From NCBI GenBank assembly GCA_045589595.1, contig JAZNPK010000007.1, forward strand, positions 1-64,000: a stretch of 64,000 nt of DNA, given 5' to 3'. The notes under the pieces are model-generated. The model was not told the DNA's origin, made no database searches, and saw nothing but the letters and a program-made list of their open reading frames with translations. Numbering within the stretch: position 1 is the first letter of the stretch; every line of letters starts with the position of its first letter. Shown here one piece after another: positions 8,448-17,547 of this stretch. Made by a program: the position numbers and the translations under genes. This stretch comes from SIG77 sp045589595. Lineage in GTDB: Bacteria > Verrucomicrobiota > Lentisphaeria > Victivallales > UBA1829.

Positions 8448-10250
8448 TCAGACCTTGATCTTTTCGTTCAGTTCGGGATGATCGAGAATGTCGATATAAG
8501 GCTTGATCAGTTTATCGGTTTCAAAGATGATGAGGCGGTTTTTGCCTTTCTTCATCCATGCGCCGGGGAGATACAGAGTGGAGCCGGGTCCGATGTCCCA
8601 ATATCTGCCGATGGCGTGACCGTTGAGCCATACACCGCCGTGGATGCCGGGGAACTTGAGGAAGGCGTCCGCGGGATCTTCCACATCGAATTCCACGAGA
8701 TAGTATGCAGGTTTGCCCCGGAGAAGCGTCTGGAAGGGTTTCCATTGGAGTTTTTCATCGGGGGCGGAATCGGAGGGCAGCGCCCACATTTCCCAATCCA
8801 CCAGGATCTGCCACGCGAACGCCACATCGCCGCAGATGCCTTTGTTGTCGCGTCCGACCAGATGGGCGTAATTGATCCTGCCCAGATTTTCCACGAGGAG
8901 TTCCAGCGTAGCGCCTTCGGGACCGAATTCGCGTGTCGGGGTATAGCTTTCGTCATCGTTTCTGTAATAGGTGTGGAACAGTTCGCCGTTGAAATAAACG
9001 TTTGCCCGGTCTCTGACCTGCTGGAGTTTGAAGGAGCCGCGTTTGGGGCCGGGGACGAAGGTGCGGTAGAAGACATAGCCGAAGTCCTGACCGAGTTCCT
9101 CAAAGGTGAGCGGGGAGGGATCGGAAACTTTTTGCGCAATGTTGTCCAGATTGTCGTGAAGCGGCGCAATGGCAGTGATGTTCAGGCGCTGTGACGGCAG
9201 TTTTCTGACGGGTACGGGCGTACCGAATTTGCGGTCCGGGGCATATTTGCGGATGACATTCTGGATCGCAAAAAACTTTTCGGTGGGGTCACCTGCTTCG
9301 CTGAGAATGGCATCGAAATCGTAGCTTGTGACGTCCGGGGCGTAATCTTTATTGTTCGTTCCGTTTGCACCGGCTGTGAATGCGAAATTTGTGCCGCCGT
9401 GAAACATATAAAAGTCCACATTTCCGCCGTAAGCGAGCATATCGTCCAGTTCTTCTGCGGCGTTCTGCGGCGACCGGGTGTGATGCGTGCCGCATCCCCA
9501 TGCGTCGAACCATCCGCACCAGAATTCGGTACAGAACGGGGGATCATCGGGTCTGACCGTTTTCCCCAGATCGAAACCTTCGATTCCGCGGGAGCCGAAG
9601 TTGAGGCACATGGCGGCGCCGTCGATGGTCCCGCCGTTGATCATAAGCAATTTATTGGGATTCCCGAATTCGATGCCGTCGGCGGTGAAGAGGGGGATGG
9701 TGATCCCTGCATTGCGGTAAAGGTCCCGCAGATAAGCGAGATATGTTTTGTCGCAGGAATAAGATCCGTACTCGTTTTCGATCTGGATGGCGATGATGGG
9801 GCCGCCGTCATCGTACTGCATGGCTTTGAGTTTGGGAATGATCACATTGAGGTATGTGGTAAGTGCATCGATATAGGGGTTGTTCATGCGGCGGTAGCGG
9901 ATGCCGCTTTTGTTCATCAGCCACGACGGGATGCCGCCGTTGTCCCATTCGGAACAGATGTACGGGCCGGGTCTGACGATCACATAAAGTCCCAGTTCGT
10001 GAGCGGTGCGGATAAAATTTTCAAAATCCAGCATCCCGGAGAAATCATAATTGCCTTCTTTGCGTTCGTGCAGGTTCCAGCACATATAAGTTTCGATACA
10101 GTTCAGACCGAGCTGAACGGCTTTTTCCATACGGTCGCGCCAATATTCACGGGGTACGCGGAAATAGTGCATGGCACCGGCAATGATCTGAGTTTTTCTG
10201 CCGTCGATGATGACGGCGCGTTCTTTGAATTCAACGCGGGAGTTCGACAT
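8448..10250 (-). CDS. Glycoside hydrolase family 35 beta-galactosidase
   Basis: This enzyme probably removes non-reducing terminal beta-galactose from glycans. GH35 motifs are clear: GAMHYFR (residues 25-31), YDFSG...DFENFI (68-80), RPGPYICSEW with GGIP (93-108), IENEYG with the likely acid/base Glu160, and TEFWCGWFD with the likely nucleophile Glu242. The C-terminal half holds jelly-roll domains, with GGVWLNGHAIGRYW typical of the last one. At 600 residues it matches compact bacterial GH35 enzymes. No signal peptide is visible, so it probably acts in the cytoplasm on imported oligosaccharides. It lies 18 bp downstream of kdsD with a GGAG ribosome site and is likely co-transcribed with it. 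Confidence 0.93.
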   Translation of the reverse strand: MSNSRVEFKERAVIIDGRKTQIIAGAMHYFRVPREYWRDRMEKAVQLGLNCIETYMCWNLHERKEGNYDFSGMLDFENFIRTAHELGLYVIVRPGPYICSEWDNGGIPSWLMNKSGIRYRRMNNPYIDALTTYLNVIIPKLKAMQYDDGGPIIAIQIENEYGSYSCDKTYLAYLRDLYRNAGITIPLFTADGIEFGNPNKLLMINGGTIDGAAMCLNFGSRGIEGFDLGKTVRPDDPPFCTEFWCGWFDAWGCGTHHTRSPQNAAEELDDMLAYGGNVDFYMFHGGTNFAFTAGANGTNNKDYAPDVTSYDFDAILSEAGDPTEKFFAIQNVIRKYAPDRKFGTPVPVRKLPSQRLNITAIAPLHDNLDNIAQKVSDPSPLTFEELGQDFGYVFYRTFVPGPKRGSFKLQQVRDRANVYFNGELFHTYYRNDDESYTPTREFGPEGATLELLVENLGRINYAHLVGRDNKGICGDVAFAWQILVDWEMWALPSDSAPDEKLQWKPFQTLLRGKPAYYLVEFDVEDPADAFLKFPGIHGGVWLNGHAIGRYWDIGPGSTLYLPGAWMKKGKNRLIIFETDKLIKPYIDILDHPELNEKIKV

Positions 10251-10268
10251 GATGCAGTCTCCTTGCTC

Positions 10269-11252
10269 TTACATAAGTTTGAATCCGGGGAGGTCCTGAG
10301 TATCGACCAGCCCGCGTACGGTCCCGTCATCCGAAACAACGACGATATCGTCGATTTTCCGTTTTTCCACGACTTTGAGGACTTCGATGGCGAGCGCGTC
10401 CTCGCGGATGGTAACGGGACCGGGCGTCATGACTTCCTCCAGCGTGCGGGTGAGGATGGAAAGATCGTTTTCGACCCGTCTGCGGAAATCGCCGTCGGTG
10501 AAGATGCCCATGAGTTTTCCATCGGGCGTGGTGATGATGGCGGATCCGCACCGTGCGGCAGTCATACGGACGAGAGTATCTTTCACCAGATCATCCGGTT
10601 TCGCCAGAACGATCTTACCGTCTTTCCGCATCAGATCGCTGACGCGCATGGTGACGGCTCTGCCGATGGCGCCGCCGGGATGCCGTCTGCCGTAATCTTC
10701 CTTTGTGAATTTTCTCTGATCCAGCAGGACCATGGCGAGGGCATCGCCGAGAGCCAGCTGGGTGGTGGATGTGGTGGTCGGCGCGAGATTGAAGGGACAC
10801 GCTTCCCGCTCCACCGTGCCGGGAACGACGATGTCTGACAGTTTCGCCAGAGTGGATTCCGGATAACCGGTGAAACAGGCGACCGGGATGCCGAGACGCT
10901 TTGCGGGCATGATCATTCTTGTCAGTTCCTGGGTTTCACCGCTGTACGACAACGCGATCATGATGTCGTTTTCCTGAAGCATTCCCAGATCGCCGTGCAT
11001 GGCTTCCACGGGATGCATGAAGATGGATGTGGAGCCGGTGGATGCAAGAGTCGCAGCGATCTTGCTGCCGATATGACCGCTTTTTCCGATGCCGGTAACC
11101 ACGATTTTTCCCCCGTTTCCGAGGGTATTCAAACAGGCTTCCACCAATTTGACGAAGCCGGTATCCAGCTGTTTTTTCAGCGTTTCGATCCCTTCGATCT
11201 CGATCTGCAGTACATTGACTGCTTTGCTGATGATGATGTCAGCGTTATCCAT
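10269..11252 (-). CDS. kdsD: D-arabinose 5-phosphate isomerase (KdsD/KpsF/GutQ family)
   Basis: The enzyme converts ribulose 5-phosphate to arabinose 5-phosphate, the first step to Kdo for lipopolysaccharide. It has an N-terminal SIS sugar-isomerase domain (about residues 35-175; TGIGKSGHIGSKIAATLASTG and ALSYSGETQEL) followed by the conserved RRHPGGAIGR stretch and two CBS domains (about 205-325). The start at 11252 is preferred over an upstream in-frame ATG because AGAAAGGA precedes it; this gives 327 residues, the family norm. The promoter at 11302-11329 serves it. The lpxL-type gene elsewhere in the window fits a Kdo-lipid A outer membrane. Confidence 0.94.
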   Translation of the reverse strand: MDNADIIISKAVNVLQIEIEGIETLKKQLDTGFVKLVEACLNTLGNGGKIVVTGIGKSGHIGSKIAATLASTGSTSIFMHPVEAMHGDLGMLQENDIMIALSYSGETQELTRMIMPAKRLGIPVACFTGYPESTLAKLSDIVVPGTVEREACPFNLAPTTTSTTQLALGDALAMVLLDQRKFTKEDYGRRHPGGAIGRAVTMRVSDLMRKDGKIVLAKPDDLVKDTLVRMTAARCGSAIITTPDGKLMGIFTDGDFRRRVENDLSILTRTLEEVMTPGPVTIREDALAIEVLKVVEKRKIDDIVVVSDDGTVRGLVDTQDLPGFKLM

Positions 11253-11301
11253 ACAAATTTCCTTTCTGAAGATTAAATATAAGACATCTTTTCCTATGTT
11301 A

Positions 11302-11329
11302 AATATACTCCAATCCTGCATGAAAACAA
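11302..11329 (-). promoter_or_regulatory. Promoter for kdsD-GH35
   Basis: Read on the minus strand, TTGTTT (11329-11324) and TATATT (11307-11302) are 16 bp apart, about 50 bp before the kdsD start. Confidence 0.55.
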
Positions 11330-11347
11330 AGTTCTTTTGAAAAATAT

Positions 11348-11375
11348 TTGAAAAATCATTACAACGGGTTATATT
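11348..11375 (+). promoter_or_regulatory. Promoter for pgi
   Basis: TTGAAA (11348-11353), 16 bp, TATATT (11370-11375). It lies 75 bp before the pgi start and is divergent from the kdsD promoter. Confidence 0.7.
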
Positions 11376-11450
11376 ATTGCTTCGGTTTCCTTTTTATTAT
11401 ACCGGGATTTGAACCGGGATTCAAACATCGAACAGGAGAGTTGGAGAATT

Positions 11451-13049
11451 ATGATGTCATGCAGTTGGGCAGAACGCTGCCACAAATATACCTTTATCGA
11501 CGGCGAGAGTGCCTTTCAGGTGAATTTTGCCGGAATGGATTTTGCCGAAGAAGAACTGACCGCCATGGAAAAACGCTTTGAAAGCGTCCATGATGAAATG
11601 CAGAAGATCGAGATCGGCGAGATCAAAAATCCGGATGAAAACCGCAAAGTCACCCATTTTACGGACCGTTCTGTTTATACCGGCAGCGAAGAATTTGCGG
11701 AAGTGGAGGAATTTGTGGAAGGGATCCGTTCCGGCGCGATCCGCGGCTGTACCGGAGAAAAGATCGAGGCTGCGATCATCAACGGTATCGGCGGTTCCGC
11801 CCTCGGTCCCCAGCTGGTGCAGATGGCGATCAACGGTCCCTACTGGAACGAACTGAATGACGCACAGCGCCGCGGTTATCTGAAGATCTATTTTCTTGAC
11901 AATACCGATACTGCGGGCGCGGCAGATGCACTGGCAGTTTGCGATCTTGCAAAAACCATCGTGGTGAACATCTCCAAGTCCGGCGGTACGCAGGAAACGA
12001 AAAACAATATGATCGACTGCATGGATGCGTACAAGGCAGCCGGTCTTGATTTTGCCAAACACTCCTGCGCTATTACCATGAAGGACAGCGAACTGGATAA
12101 TCTTGCCCGCTCTTCCAACTGGCTGCGCGTGTTTGAAATGGCGGAATCCATCGGCGGCAGAACCAGTGTCACGAGCATTGTCGGACATCTTCCCGCGGCG
12201 TTGGCAGGGATCGATTTCAGTACGTTCCTCAAAGGTGCGTGCCACATGGACAGACTGACCCGCAATCCCCAGTTGTCTCACAATCCGGCGTACATGCTGT
12301 CCGCCATGTGGTATCTGGCAGGGGAGGGCAAAGGCGATAAAAATATGGTGATCGTTCCCTATTCCGACCGTCTGATCCTCATGAGCCGTTATCTTCAGCA
12401 GCTTGTGATGGAAAGTCTGGGCAAAGAACTGGATCTGGACGGCACTGTGGTCCATCAGGGTTTGAATGTATTCGGCAACAAAGGCGGTACGGACGCCCAC
12501 GCTTTCATCCAGCAGCTCAATGACGGCAGAAACGATTTCTTCATCACCTTTATTGAAGTGCTGCGCGACCGTGCGAAAGTCAATATCGCGCCCGGTATCG
12601 GTATGGGCGATTATCTCCACGGCTTCATGACAGGTCTTTCCAATGCGCTCCGCGGCAAAGGCAGAAATGTGATCGAAATGCGTATCGATGATGTGAATGA
12701 ATTCAATCTCGGTATGCTGATCGCCATTTATGAACGTGCCGTGGCGGCTTATGCGGAACTGATCCACATCAATGCGTTCCATCAGCCGGGCGTTCAGGCA
12801 TATAAACTTGCCAGTAAGGGCGTGATCAAACTGCTGGGCGAACTGGAAACTGCCCTCGCCGGAATGTCCGGATTCTCCGGAACGGTGTCTGAATACGCCG
12901 CGAAACTCGGCATGGCTGAAAGCGAATACGAGATCGACGGTATTCTTGCCAAACTGGCAGCCAACAATGATCTGCGGGATCTTTCCTTTGTGCTGGAACG
13001 CTCCTGGAACAAGGATCGCGGCTGGGTCTATACGGTATCTGCAAAATAA
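11451..13049 (+). CDS. pgi: Glucose-6-phosphate isomerase
   Basis: Pgi interconverts glucose 6-phosphate and fructose 6-phosphate. The protein (532 residues from the start used here) shows the family sugar-phosphate motifs: NGIGGSALGPQ, ISKSGGTQET, and FGNKGGTDAHAFIQQLNDG with the conserved His. The start at 11451 is chosen because GGAG precedes it closely; a second ATG follows at once. It opens a stretch in which four glycolytic genes (pgi, gap, pgk, tpiA) lie within 8 kb, each mostly with its own promoter or terminator. It is followed 43 bp later by a small secreted protein gene. Confidence 0.95.
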   Translation: MMSCSWAERCHKYTFIDGESAFQVNFAGMDFAEEELTAMEKRFESVHDEMQKIEIGEIKNPDENRKVTHFTDRSVYTGSEEFAEVEEFVEGIRSGAIRGCTGEKIEAAIINGIGGSALGPQLVQMAINGPYWNELNDAQRRGYLKIYFLDNTDTAGAADALAVCDLAKTIVVNISKSGGTQETKNNMIDCMDAYKAAGLDFAKHSCAITMKDSELDNLARSSNWLRVFEMAESIGGRTSVTSIVGHLPAALAGIDFSTFLKGACHMDRLTRNPQLSHNPAYMLSAMWYLAGEGKGDKNMVIVPYSDRLILMSRYLQQLVMESLGKELDLDGTVVHQGLNVFGNKGGTDAHAFIQQLNDGRNDFFITFIEVLRDRAKVNIAPGIGMGDYLHGFMTGLSNALRGKGRNVIEMRIDDVNEFNLGMLIAIYERAVAAYAELIHINAFHQPGVQAYKLASKGVIKLLGELETALAGMSGFSGTVSEYAAKLGMAESEYEIDGILAKLAANNDLRDLSFVLERSWNKDRGWVYTVSAK

Positions 13050-13092
13050 AAAAACTCACAGAAAAATAACAAAAAACAGAAGGAAGCAGCTC

Positions 13093-13710
13093 ATGATGAA
13101 AAAACTCTTTGCGATCTGTCTTGTTCTCCTGACCGGTGTTGTGCTTACCGCACAAGCGAAAGTGGAAGAGAAAAAACCGCTTGACATCATCGTTTTTGAT
13201 GATATTACCGGTGCGATGCCGGAGGATAACGATGACCGTACACGGCAGGTGATCCAGGAATATTTCAAGGCTGAACTTGCAACTCATTCCGGTATCAACA
13301 TCATTCAGCCCTCCGCACTTTCCATGCCGGATGCCCGTATCCTGATGAACTACGGGTTCAAACGCAATGCCAAGCCGGAAGCCGCCCAGGTCGCCAAATT
13401 GTGCAAGGATATGAAAGCCGCTTTCTGCTGCTTCATCTCCATTCTCCGCAAAGGCGAAAAGAAACTGGAAGTGACCGTGACCGTTTACGGTGCCGACGGC
13501 GCGCTGAAAGCGAAACTGACCCGTATGATCGAACAGGTCCTTCAGGCAGACTATGTGAGTATTCTTCTCGCCCGGGATGCGGCAGTTGCCATCCGCGGCG
13601 TCAATCCGGTGGACGATCTGAATCTGAACCGTATGAAAAAACGCCTTGATGATCTTGCCGATCAGCGGATCAAAAAGAACGTGCAGAAGAACATCAAAGC
13701 CACGAAGTAA
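13093..13710 (+). CDS. Secreted protein of unknown function, possible CsgG/TolB-N-like fold
   Basis: The product has 205 residues and an evident signal peptide (MMKKLFAICLVLLTGVVLTAQA). The start is fixed by GGAAG upstream and by the signal peptide. The mature part has a pattern seen in periplasmic CsgG or TolB N-terminal-type domains: a strand ending in DDITGAMPEDND, a helix with EYFKAEL, a long helix AAQVAKLCKDMKAAFC and a strand-rich ITVTVYGADG-like section. This fold call is a guess from pattern only. The C-terminus is strongly basic (KKRLDDLADQRIKKNVQKN). It lies 3 bp ahead of folB, so the two are probably co-transcribed, but no functional link is apparent. Confidence 0.55.
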   Translation: MMKKLFAICLVLLTGVVLTAQAKVEEKKPLDIIVFDDITGAMPEDNDDRTRQVIQEYFKAELATHSGINIIQPSALSMPDARILMNYGFKRNAKPEAAQVAKLCKDMKAAFCCFISILRKGEKKLEVTVTVYGADGALKAKLTRMIEQVLQADYVSILLARDAAVAIRGVNPVDDLNLNRMKKRLDDLADQRIKKNVQKNIKATK

Positions 13711-13713
13711 GAT

Positions 13714-14100
13714 ATGCAGGACCGCATCAGGATCTGTGAAATCACGGTGGATGCCATTATCGGTACGCTGCCGCATGAACGGCATACGCCCCAGAAATTG
13801 ATCGTTTCTGCCGATCTGTACGGTGATTTCCGTGCGGCGGGCAGGGCGGATGATTTCAATCTGACCTTCGATTATTCGCAGGCGGAACGCATGATCTTTG
13901 ATTTTGTGTCGGCATCTTCTTATCAGCTGCTTGAGGCTCTGGCGGAACATCTGGCGGAACATCTGCTGACACTTCCGTGTCTGGAAAAGGTGTCTTTATC
14001 CATCCGGAAACCGGGTGCGCCGCAGATCGCCCGCGACATTGTTCTGGAAATTGAGCGTTCAAAACAGGAAAAAACGGGAAAAACACCGGACTTGGCTTGA
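13714..14100 (+). CDS. folB: Dihydroneopterin aldolase
   Basis: FolB cleaves dihydroneopterin to 6-hydroxymethyl-dihydropterin and glycolaldehyde in folate synthesis. The 128-residue product carries the expected catalytic set: Glu22 in PHERHTPQ, Tyr54 in TFDY, Glu74 in LLEALAEHLA and Lys99 in IRKPGAP. It follows the secreted protein gene by 3 bp. Its stop codon is embedded in the -35 element of the gap promoter. No other folate gene is nearby. Confidence 0.9.
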   Translation: MQDRIRICEITVDAIIGTLPHERHTPQKLIVSADLYGDFRAAGRADDFNLTFDYSQAERMIFDFVSASSYQLLEALAEHLAEHLLTLPCLEKVSLSIRKPGAPQIARDIVLEIERSKQEKTGKTPDLA

Positions 14101-14125
14101 CAGATGGTCCGTGTGCGTGTATATT
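14097..14125 (+). promoter_or_regulatory. Promoter for gap
   Basis: A consensus -35 TTGACA (14097-14102), 17 bp, TATATT (14120-14125). It overlaps the end of folB and lies 62 bp before the gap start, which has the ribosome site AAGGAG. Confidence 0.8.
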
Positions 14126-14187
14126 AAAAAGCAATAAAACATAACATCCGTACAACAACAAACAAACACAACGAAGGAGTTGTAAAA

Positions 14188-15192
14188 ATGGCTATCAAAG
14201 TCGGTATCAACGGATTTGGTCGTATCGGACGTATGGTGTTCCGCGCCGCGTTCGAAAATTTCGCAAATGACATCGAAATCGTCGGGATCAATGACCTGCT
14301 CGATCCTGATTACCTCGCCTACATGCTGCGGTATGACTCCGTGCATGGCATCTTCAACCATGACATCAAGATCGATGGCAACTACATGATCGTTGATGGC
14401 AAGAAGATCCGCCTTACCGCTGAAAAGGATCCCACCCAGCTGAAATGGAACGAAGTGGAAGCCGAAATCGTTGTCGAATCCACCGGTCTCTTCCTCGAAG
14501 ATGAAAAAGCACGCATGCACATCACCGCCGGTGCCAAGAAAGTCATCATGTCCGCTCCCTCCAAGGACAGCACCCCGATGTTCGTCTATGGTGTGAACCA
14601 CCAGACCTACGCCGGTCAGGACATCATCTCCAACGCTTCCTGCACCACCAACTGCCTTGCTCCGATCTCCAAAGTCCTCAACGACAAGTTCGGCATCAAG
14701 CGCGGTCTCATGACCACCATCCACGCTGCCACCGCCACTCAGAAGACGGTTGACGGTCCCTCCAAGAAAGACTGGAGAGGCGGCCGCGGTATCCTGGAAA
14801 ACATGATCCCCTCCTCCACCGGCGCTGCCAAAGCTGTCGGTAAAGTTCTCCCTGAACTCAATGGCAAACTCACTGGTATGTCCGTCCGCGTTCCGACCTC
14901 CGACGTTTCCTTCGTTGACCTGACTTGCGAACTGAACAGTGAAGCCACCTACGAAGAAATCTGCGCTGCGATGAAAGAAGCCTCCGAAGGCGAACTCAAA
15001 GGCATCCTCGGTTACACCGATGAAGCTGTCGTCTCCACTGACTTCCGCGGCGATGCCCGTACCTCCATCTTCGACGTCAAAGCCGGTATCCAGCTCGACA
15101 AGACCTTTGTCAAAGTCTGCTCCTGGTATGACAACGAATGGGGCTACTCCAACAAGGTTCTGGAAATGGCACGCGTTATTGCTGCCAAGTAA
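14188..15192 (+). CDS. gap: Glyceraldehyde-3-phosphate dehydrogenase
   Basis: This is the NAD-dependent glycolytic enzyme that makes 1,3-bisphosphoglycerate. The N-terminal NAD motif INGFGRIGRMVFR and the catalytic SNASCTTNC are present, with the rest of the fold over 334 residues, the normal size. WYDNEWGYSNKV closes the protein. It has its own near-consensus promoter, an AAGGAG ribosome site and its own terminator. Codon use is strongly biased to C-ending codons, consistent with high expression. Confidence 0.98.
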   Translation: MAIKVGINGFGRIGRMVFRAAFENFANDIEIVGINDLLDPDYLAYMLRYDSVHGIFNHDIKIDGNYMIVDGKKIRLTAEKDPTQLKWNEVEAEIVVESTGLFLEDEKARMHITAGAKKVIMSAPSKDSTPMFVYGVNHQTYAGQDIISNASCTTNCLAPISKVLNDKFGIKRGLMTTIHAATATQKTVDGPSKKDWRGGRGILENMIPSSTGAAKAVGKVLPELNGKLTGMSVRVPTSDVSFVDLTCELNSEATYEEICAAMKEASEGELKGILGYTDEAVVSTDFRGDARTSIFDVKAGIQLDKTFVKVCSWYDNEWGYSNKVLEMARVIAAK

Positions 15193-15216
15193 GATCTTGA
15201 ATCGGATTTGACTCAT

Positions 15217-15254
15217 AGCCCGGATGCTTTTACGGAAGCGTTCCGGGCTTTTTT
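15217..15254 (+). terminator. Terminator of gap
   Basis: AGCCCGGA pairs with TCCGGGCT around an 18-base internal segment that itself can pair (GCTT with AAGC), followed by six T residues. Confidence 0.85.
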
Positions 15255-15292
15255 ACCTTTACCGAATGTGAAATACAGAAAGAGAAAAGACT

Positions 15293-16546
15293 ATGAACAA
15301 AAAAACTCTGCGTGATGTGGATCTCAAAGGCAAACGCGTGATCATGCGCGTTGACTTCAACGTTCCTGTCAAAGAAGGCGTGATCAAAGACGATACCCGT
15401 ATTCGGGGCGCACTCGCCTCCATCAAATATGTGATCGAACAGGGCGGAAAACTGATCCTGATGAGCCACATGGGCCGTCCCGATGAAAAAGGTATCACCG
15501 GCGACACCACCATGAAGATCGTTGCGGATTACCTCGGCAAACTGCTGGGCAAAGACATCGTTTTCGTTGCGGATTGCGCCGCAGCCGATGCAGAAGTTGC
15601 CGCGATGAAAGACGGCGATATCGTGATGCTGGAAAACACCCGTTATCACAAAGAAGAACAGGCGAAATGCAAGCAGAAAGACGGCGAATCCGACGATGAT
15701 TTCAAAGCGCGTAAAGCCGCACTCAAAGCCCAGCAGAAAGAACTGGCGGAAAAACTTGCTTCCTACGGCGATATTTTCTGCAACGATGCCTTCGGCACGG
15801 CTCACCGCGCACATGCTTCCACCGCTGTCATCACCAAATACATCGGTACTTCCGTTTCCGGTTTCCTGCTGGAAAAAGAAATCGAATATCTGGGCAACGC
15901 GGTTGAAAACCCGGTCCGTCCCTTTGTTGCCATTCTCGGCGGCGCCAAAGTTTCCGATAAACTGGCAGTTGTCAAGAACCTGCTGAACAAAGTCGATACG
16001 CTCATCATCGGCGGCGGTATGGCTTACACCTTCCTGAAGGCGATGGGACATCAGATCGGCAACAGCCTCTGCGAAGATGATCAGCTTGGTTATGCAAAGG
16101 AAATGCTCGTTTCCGCCAAGGAAAAAGGCGTGAATTTCCTGCTCCCCGTCGATACGGTCATTGCTGACAAATTCGATGCGGAAGCCAATACGCAGATCGT
16201 TGCCGGCGATATCCCCGAAGGCTGGATGGGTCTCGATATCGGTCCCAAGACGGTTGAACTCTATGCCAACGCCATCAAAACCGCCAAGACTGTTGTCTGG
16301 AACGGTCCCATGGGCGTGTTTGAAATGGAAAAATTCAACAAGGGTACCTTCGGCGTCTGCGCAGCTGTTGCAGAAGTCAAAGCCAACGGCGGTATCTCCA
16401 TCATCGGCGGCGGCGACTCTGTTGCTGCGGTGAACAAGAGCGGCCGTGCTGCTGAAATGTCCCACATCTCCACCGGCGGCGGTGCTTCTCTGGAATATCT
16501 GGAAGGCAAAGAGCTCCCGGGCGTGGTTGCATTGAACGATAAATAA
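15293..16546 (+). CDS. pgk: Phosphoglycerate kinase
   Basis: Pgk transfers phosphate from 1,3-bisphosphoglycerate to ADP. Signatures include RVDFNVPVKEG near the N-terminus, SHMGRPDEKG, FCNDAFGTAHRAHAS, the hinge ILGGAKVSDK and the nucleotide-binding end GGGDSVAAV with STGGGASLEYLEGKELPG. At 417 residues it is about 20 longer than most because of a Lys-rich insert around residues 125-145. It lies 100 bp after gap behind a terminator; no strong promoter was recognised, so partial readthrough may feed it. Confidence 0.97.
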   Translation: MNKKTLRDVDLKGKRVIMRVDFNVPVKEGVIKDDTRIRGALASIKYVIEQGGKLILMSHMGRPDEKGITGDTTMKIVADYLGKLLGKDIVFVADCAAADAEVAAMKDGDIVMLENTRYHKEEQAKCKQKDGESDDDFKARKAALKAQQKELAEKLASYGDIFCNDAFGTAHRAHASTAVITKYIGTSVSGFLLEKEIEYLGNAVENPVRPFVAILGGAKVSDKLAVVKNLLNKVDTLIIGGGMAYTFLKAMGHQIGNSLCEDDQLGYAKEMLVSAKEKGVNFLLPVDTVIADKFDAEANTQIVAGDIPEGWMGLDIGPKTVELYANAIKTAKTVVWNGPMGVFEMEKFNKGTFGVCAAVAEVKANGGISIIGGGDSVAAVNKSGRAAEMSHISTGGGASLEYLEGKELPGVVALNDK

Positions 16547-16564
16547 TTTTCGTTGTATTTTTCG

Positions 16565-16603
16565 GGCAGGATCTGTGATTTTGAGGCAGATCCTGCCTTT
16601 TTT
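16565..16603 (+). terminator. Terminator of pgk
   Basis: A perfect 11-bp stem (GGCAGGATCTG with CAGATCCTGCC) and six T residues, starting 18 bp after the pgk stop. Confidence 0.9.
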
Positions 16604-16630
16604 GCTCACAAACAGAAGGTCAGAATCAGA

Positions 16631-17524
16631 ATGAAAAGCATCAAGATTCTTGCGATCGGAAACAGTTTTTCCATTTCTGCCGGGCGGATCATGCCGAGTT
16701 TTGCTCTGGCTGCCGGAAACGCCATCAAATTTACCAGCGCATGTATCGGCGGCTGCTCTCTGGAACGGCACTGTAATGAACTGACGGCAAGCGATGAAAA
16801 TCCCGATTCCCGCCCCTATGATTATACGGTCTGGTACATTGCAAACGGGCGTGTGGTGAAGGATTGGGTCTCTGAAAAACGGGGCGGCTCCCTGCCGGAT
16901 ATGCTCAAAGATGAAGTGTACGATGTGATCACGATCCAACAGGCAAGTCATTTCAGCTGGAGACCTGAAACTTATCATCCCTTTGCCGATACACTGATCG
17001 CCCGCATCCGCCGTGATCAGCCTCAGGCGAAGATCCTTATTCAGCAGACATGGTCCTACCGCACGCAGGACCGCCGCTTCAATGCGGAATGGGATATCGA
17101 TCAGACGGAAATGTACAACCGCCTCGATGCCGCCTATAAAAAGTTGGCGGATGAGTACGGTTTCCTGCGGATCCCCACCGGTACGGCTGTTCAGATCGCG
17201 CGGGAAAAATTCCCGGTCAAATATCAGAAGATCTCTGCGGAAGAACTGGCGTCTTACCGTTGGCCCGATCTGCCTTCCCAGTGCGGCGATGTGGTCGGCG
17301 CCATGCAGTGGGGCAAAGACGAAGATGGCAAGGGGAAAATCGTGATGGATAACATTCACCTGAACACCCGCGGCGAATATCTCCAGGCGGCAGTCTGGTA
17401 CGGCGCGATCTATGGTGAAGATCCCCGCTCCGTTGAATGTAAACACCCGCTGATCGATGATGAAGATGCCGCATTCCTCCGCGAATGTGCATACGAAGCA
17501 TTGAAAGCGGAAGGTCTGTTGTAA
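16631..17524 (+). CDS. DUF4886 / SGNH-like hydrolase domain protein
   Basis: The N-terminus KILAIGNSFSISA is the DUF4886 version of the SGNH block I (the Ser in GNSFS as candidate nucleophile), and YIGGCSLERH-like text (CIGGCSLERHCNEL) follows at the second block. ITIQQASHFS is typical of the third block. A late NIHLNTRGEYL supplies the Asn-x-His expected near the catalytic His. Length is 297 residues from the ATG at 16631, which replaces an upstream in-frame start inside the pgk terminator. There is no signal peptide. Members of this family are common in gut polysaccharide users, but the substrate is unknown. The gene runs into the next one with a 23-bp gap. Confidence 0.8.
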   Translation: MKSIKILAIGNSFSISAGRIMPSFALAAGNAIKFTSACIGGCSLERHCNELTASDENPDSRPYDYTVWYIANGRVVKDWVSEKRGGSLPDMLKDEVYDVITIQQASHFSWRPETYHPFADTLIARIRRDQPQAKILIQQTWSYRTQDRRFNAEWDIDQTEMYNRLDAAYKKLADEYGFLRIPTGTAVQIAREKFPVKYQKISAEELASYRWPDLPSQCGDVVGAMQWGKDEDGKGKIVMDNIHLNTRGEYLQAAVWYGAIYGEDPRSVECKHPLIDDEDAAFLRECAYEALKAEGLL

Positions 17525-17547
17525 TCCACATGAAAAAGGATCGACTC

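Noticed and set aside
9399..10838. 479-residue plus-strand frame opposite GH35 and kdsD
   Set aside because: It crosses the boundary of two clear minus-strand genes and has no motif.
15230..17446. 738-residue minus-strand frame opposite pgk and the DUF4886 gene
   Set aside because: It is antisense to strong genes, crosses the pgk terminator and has no domain.
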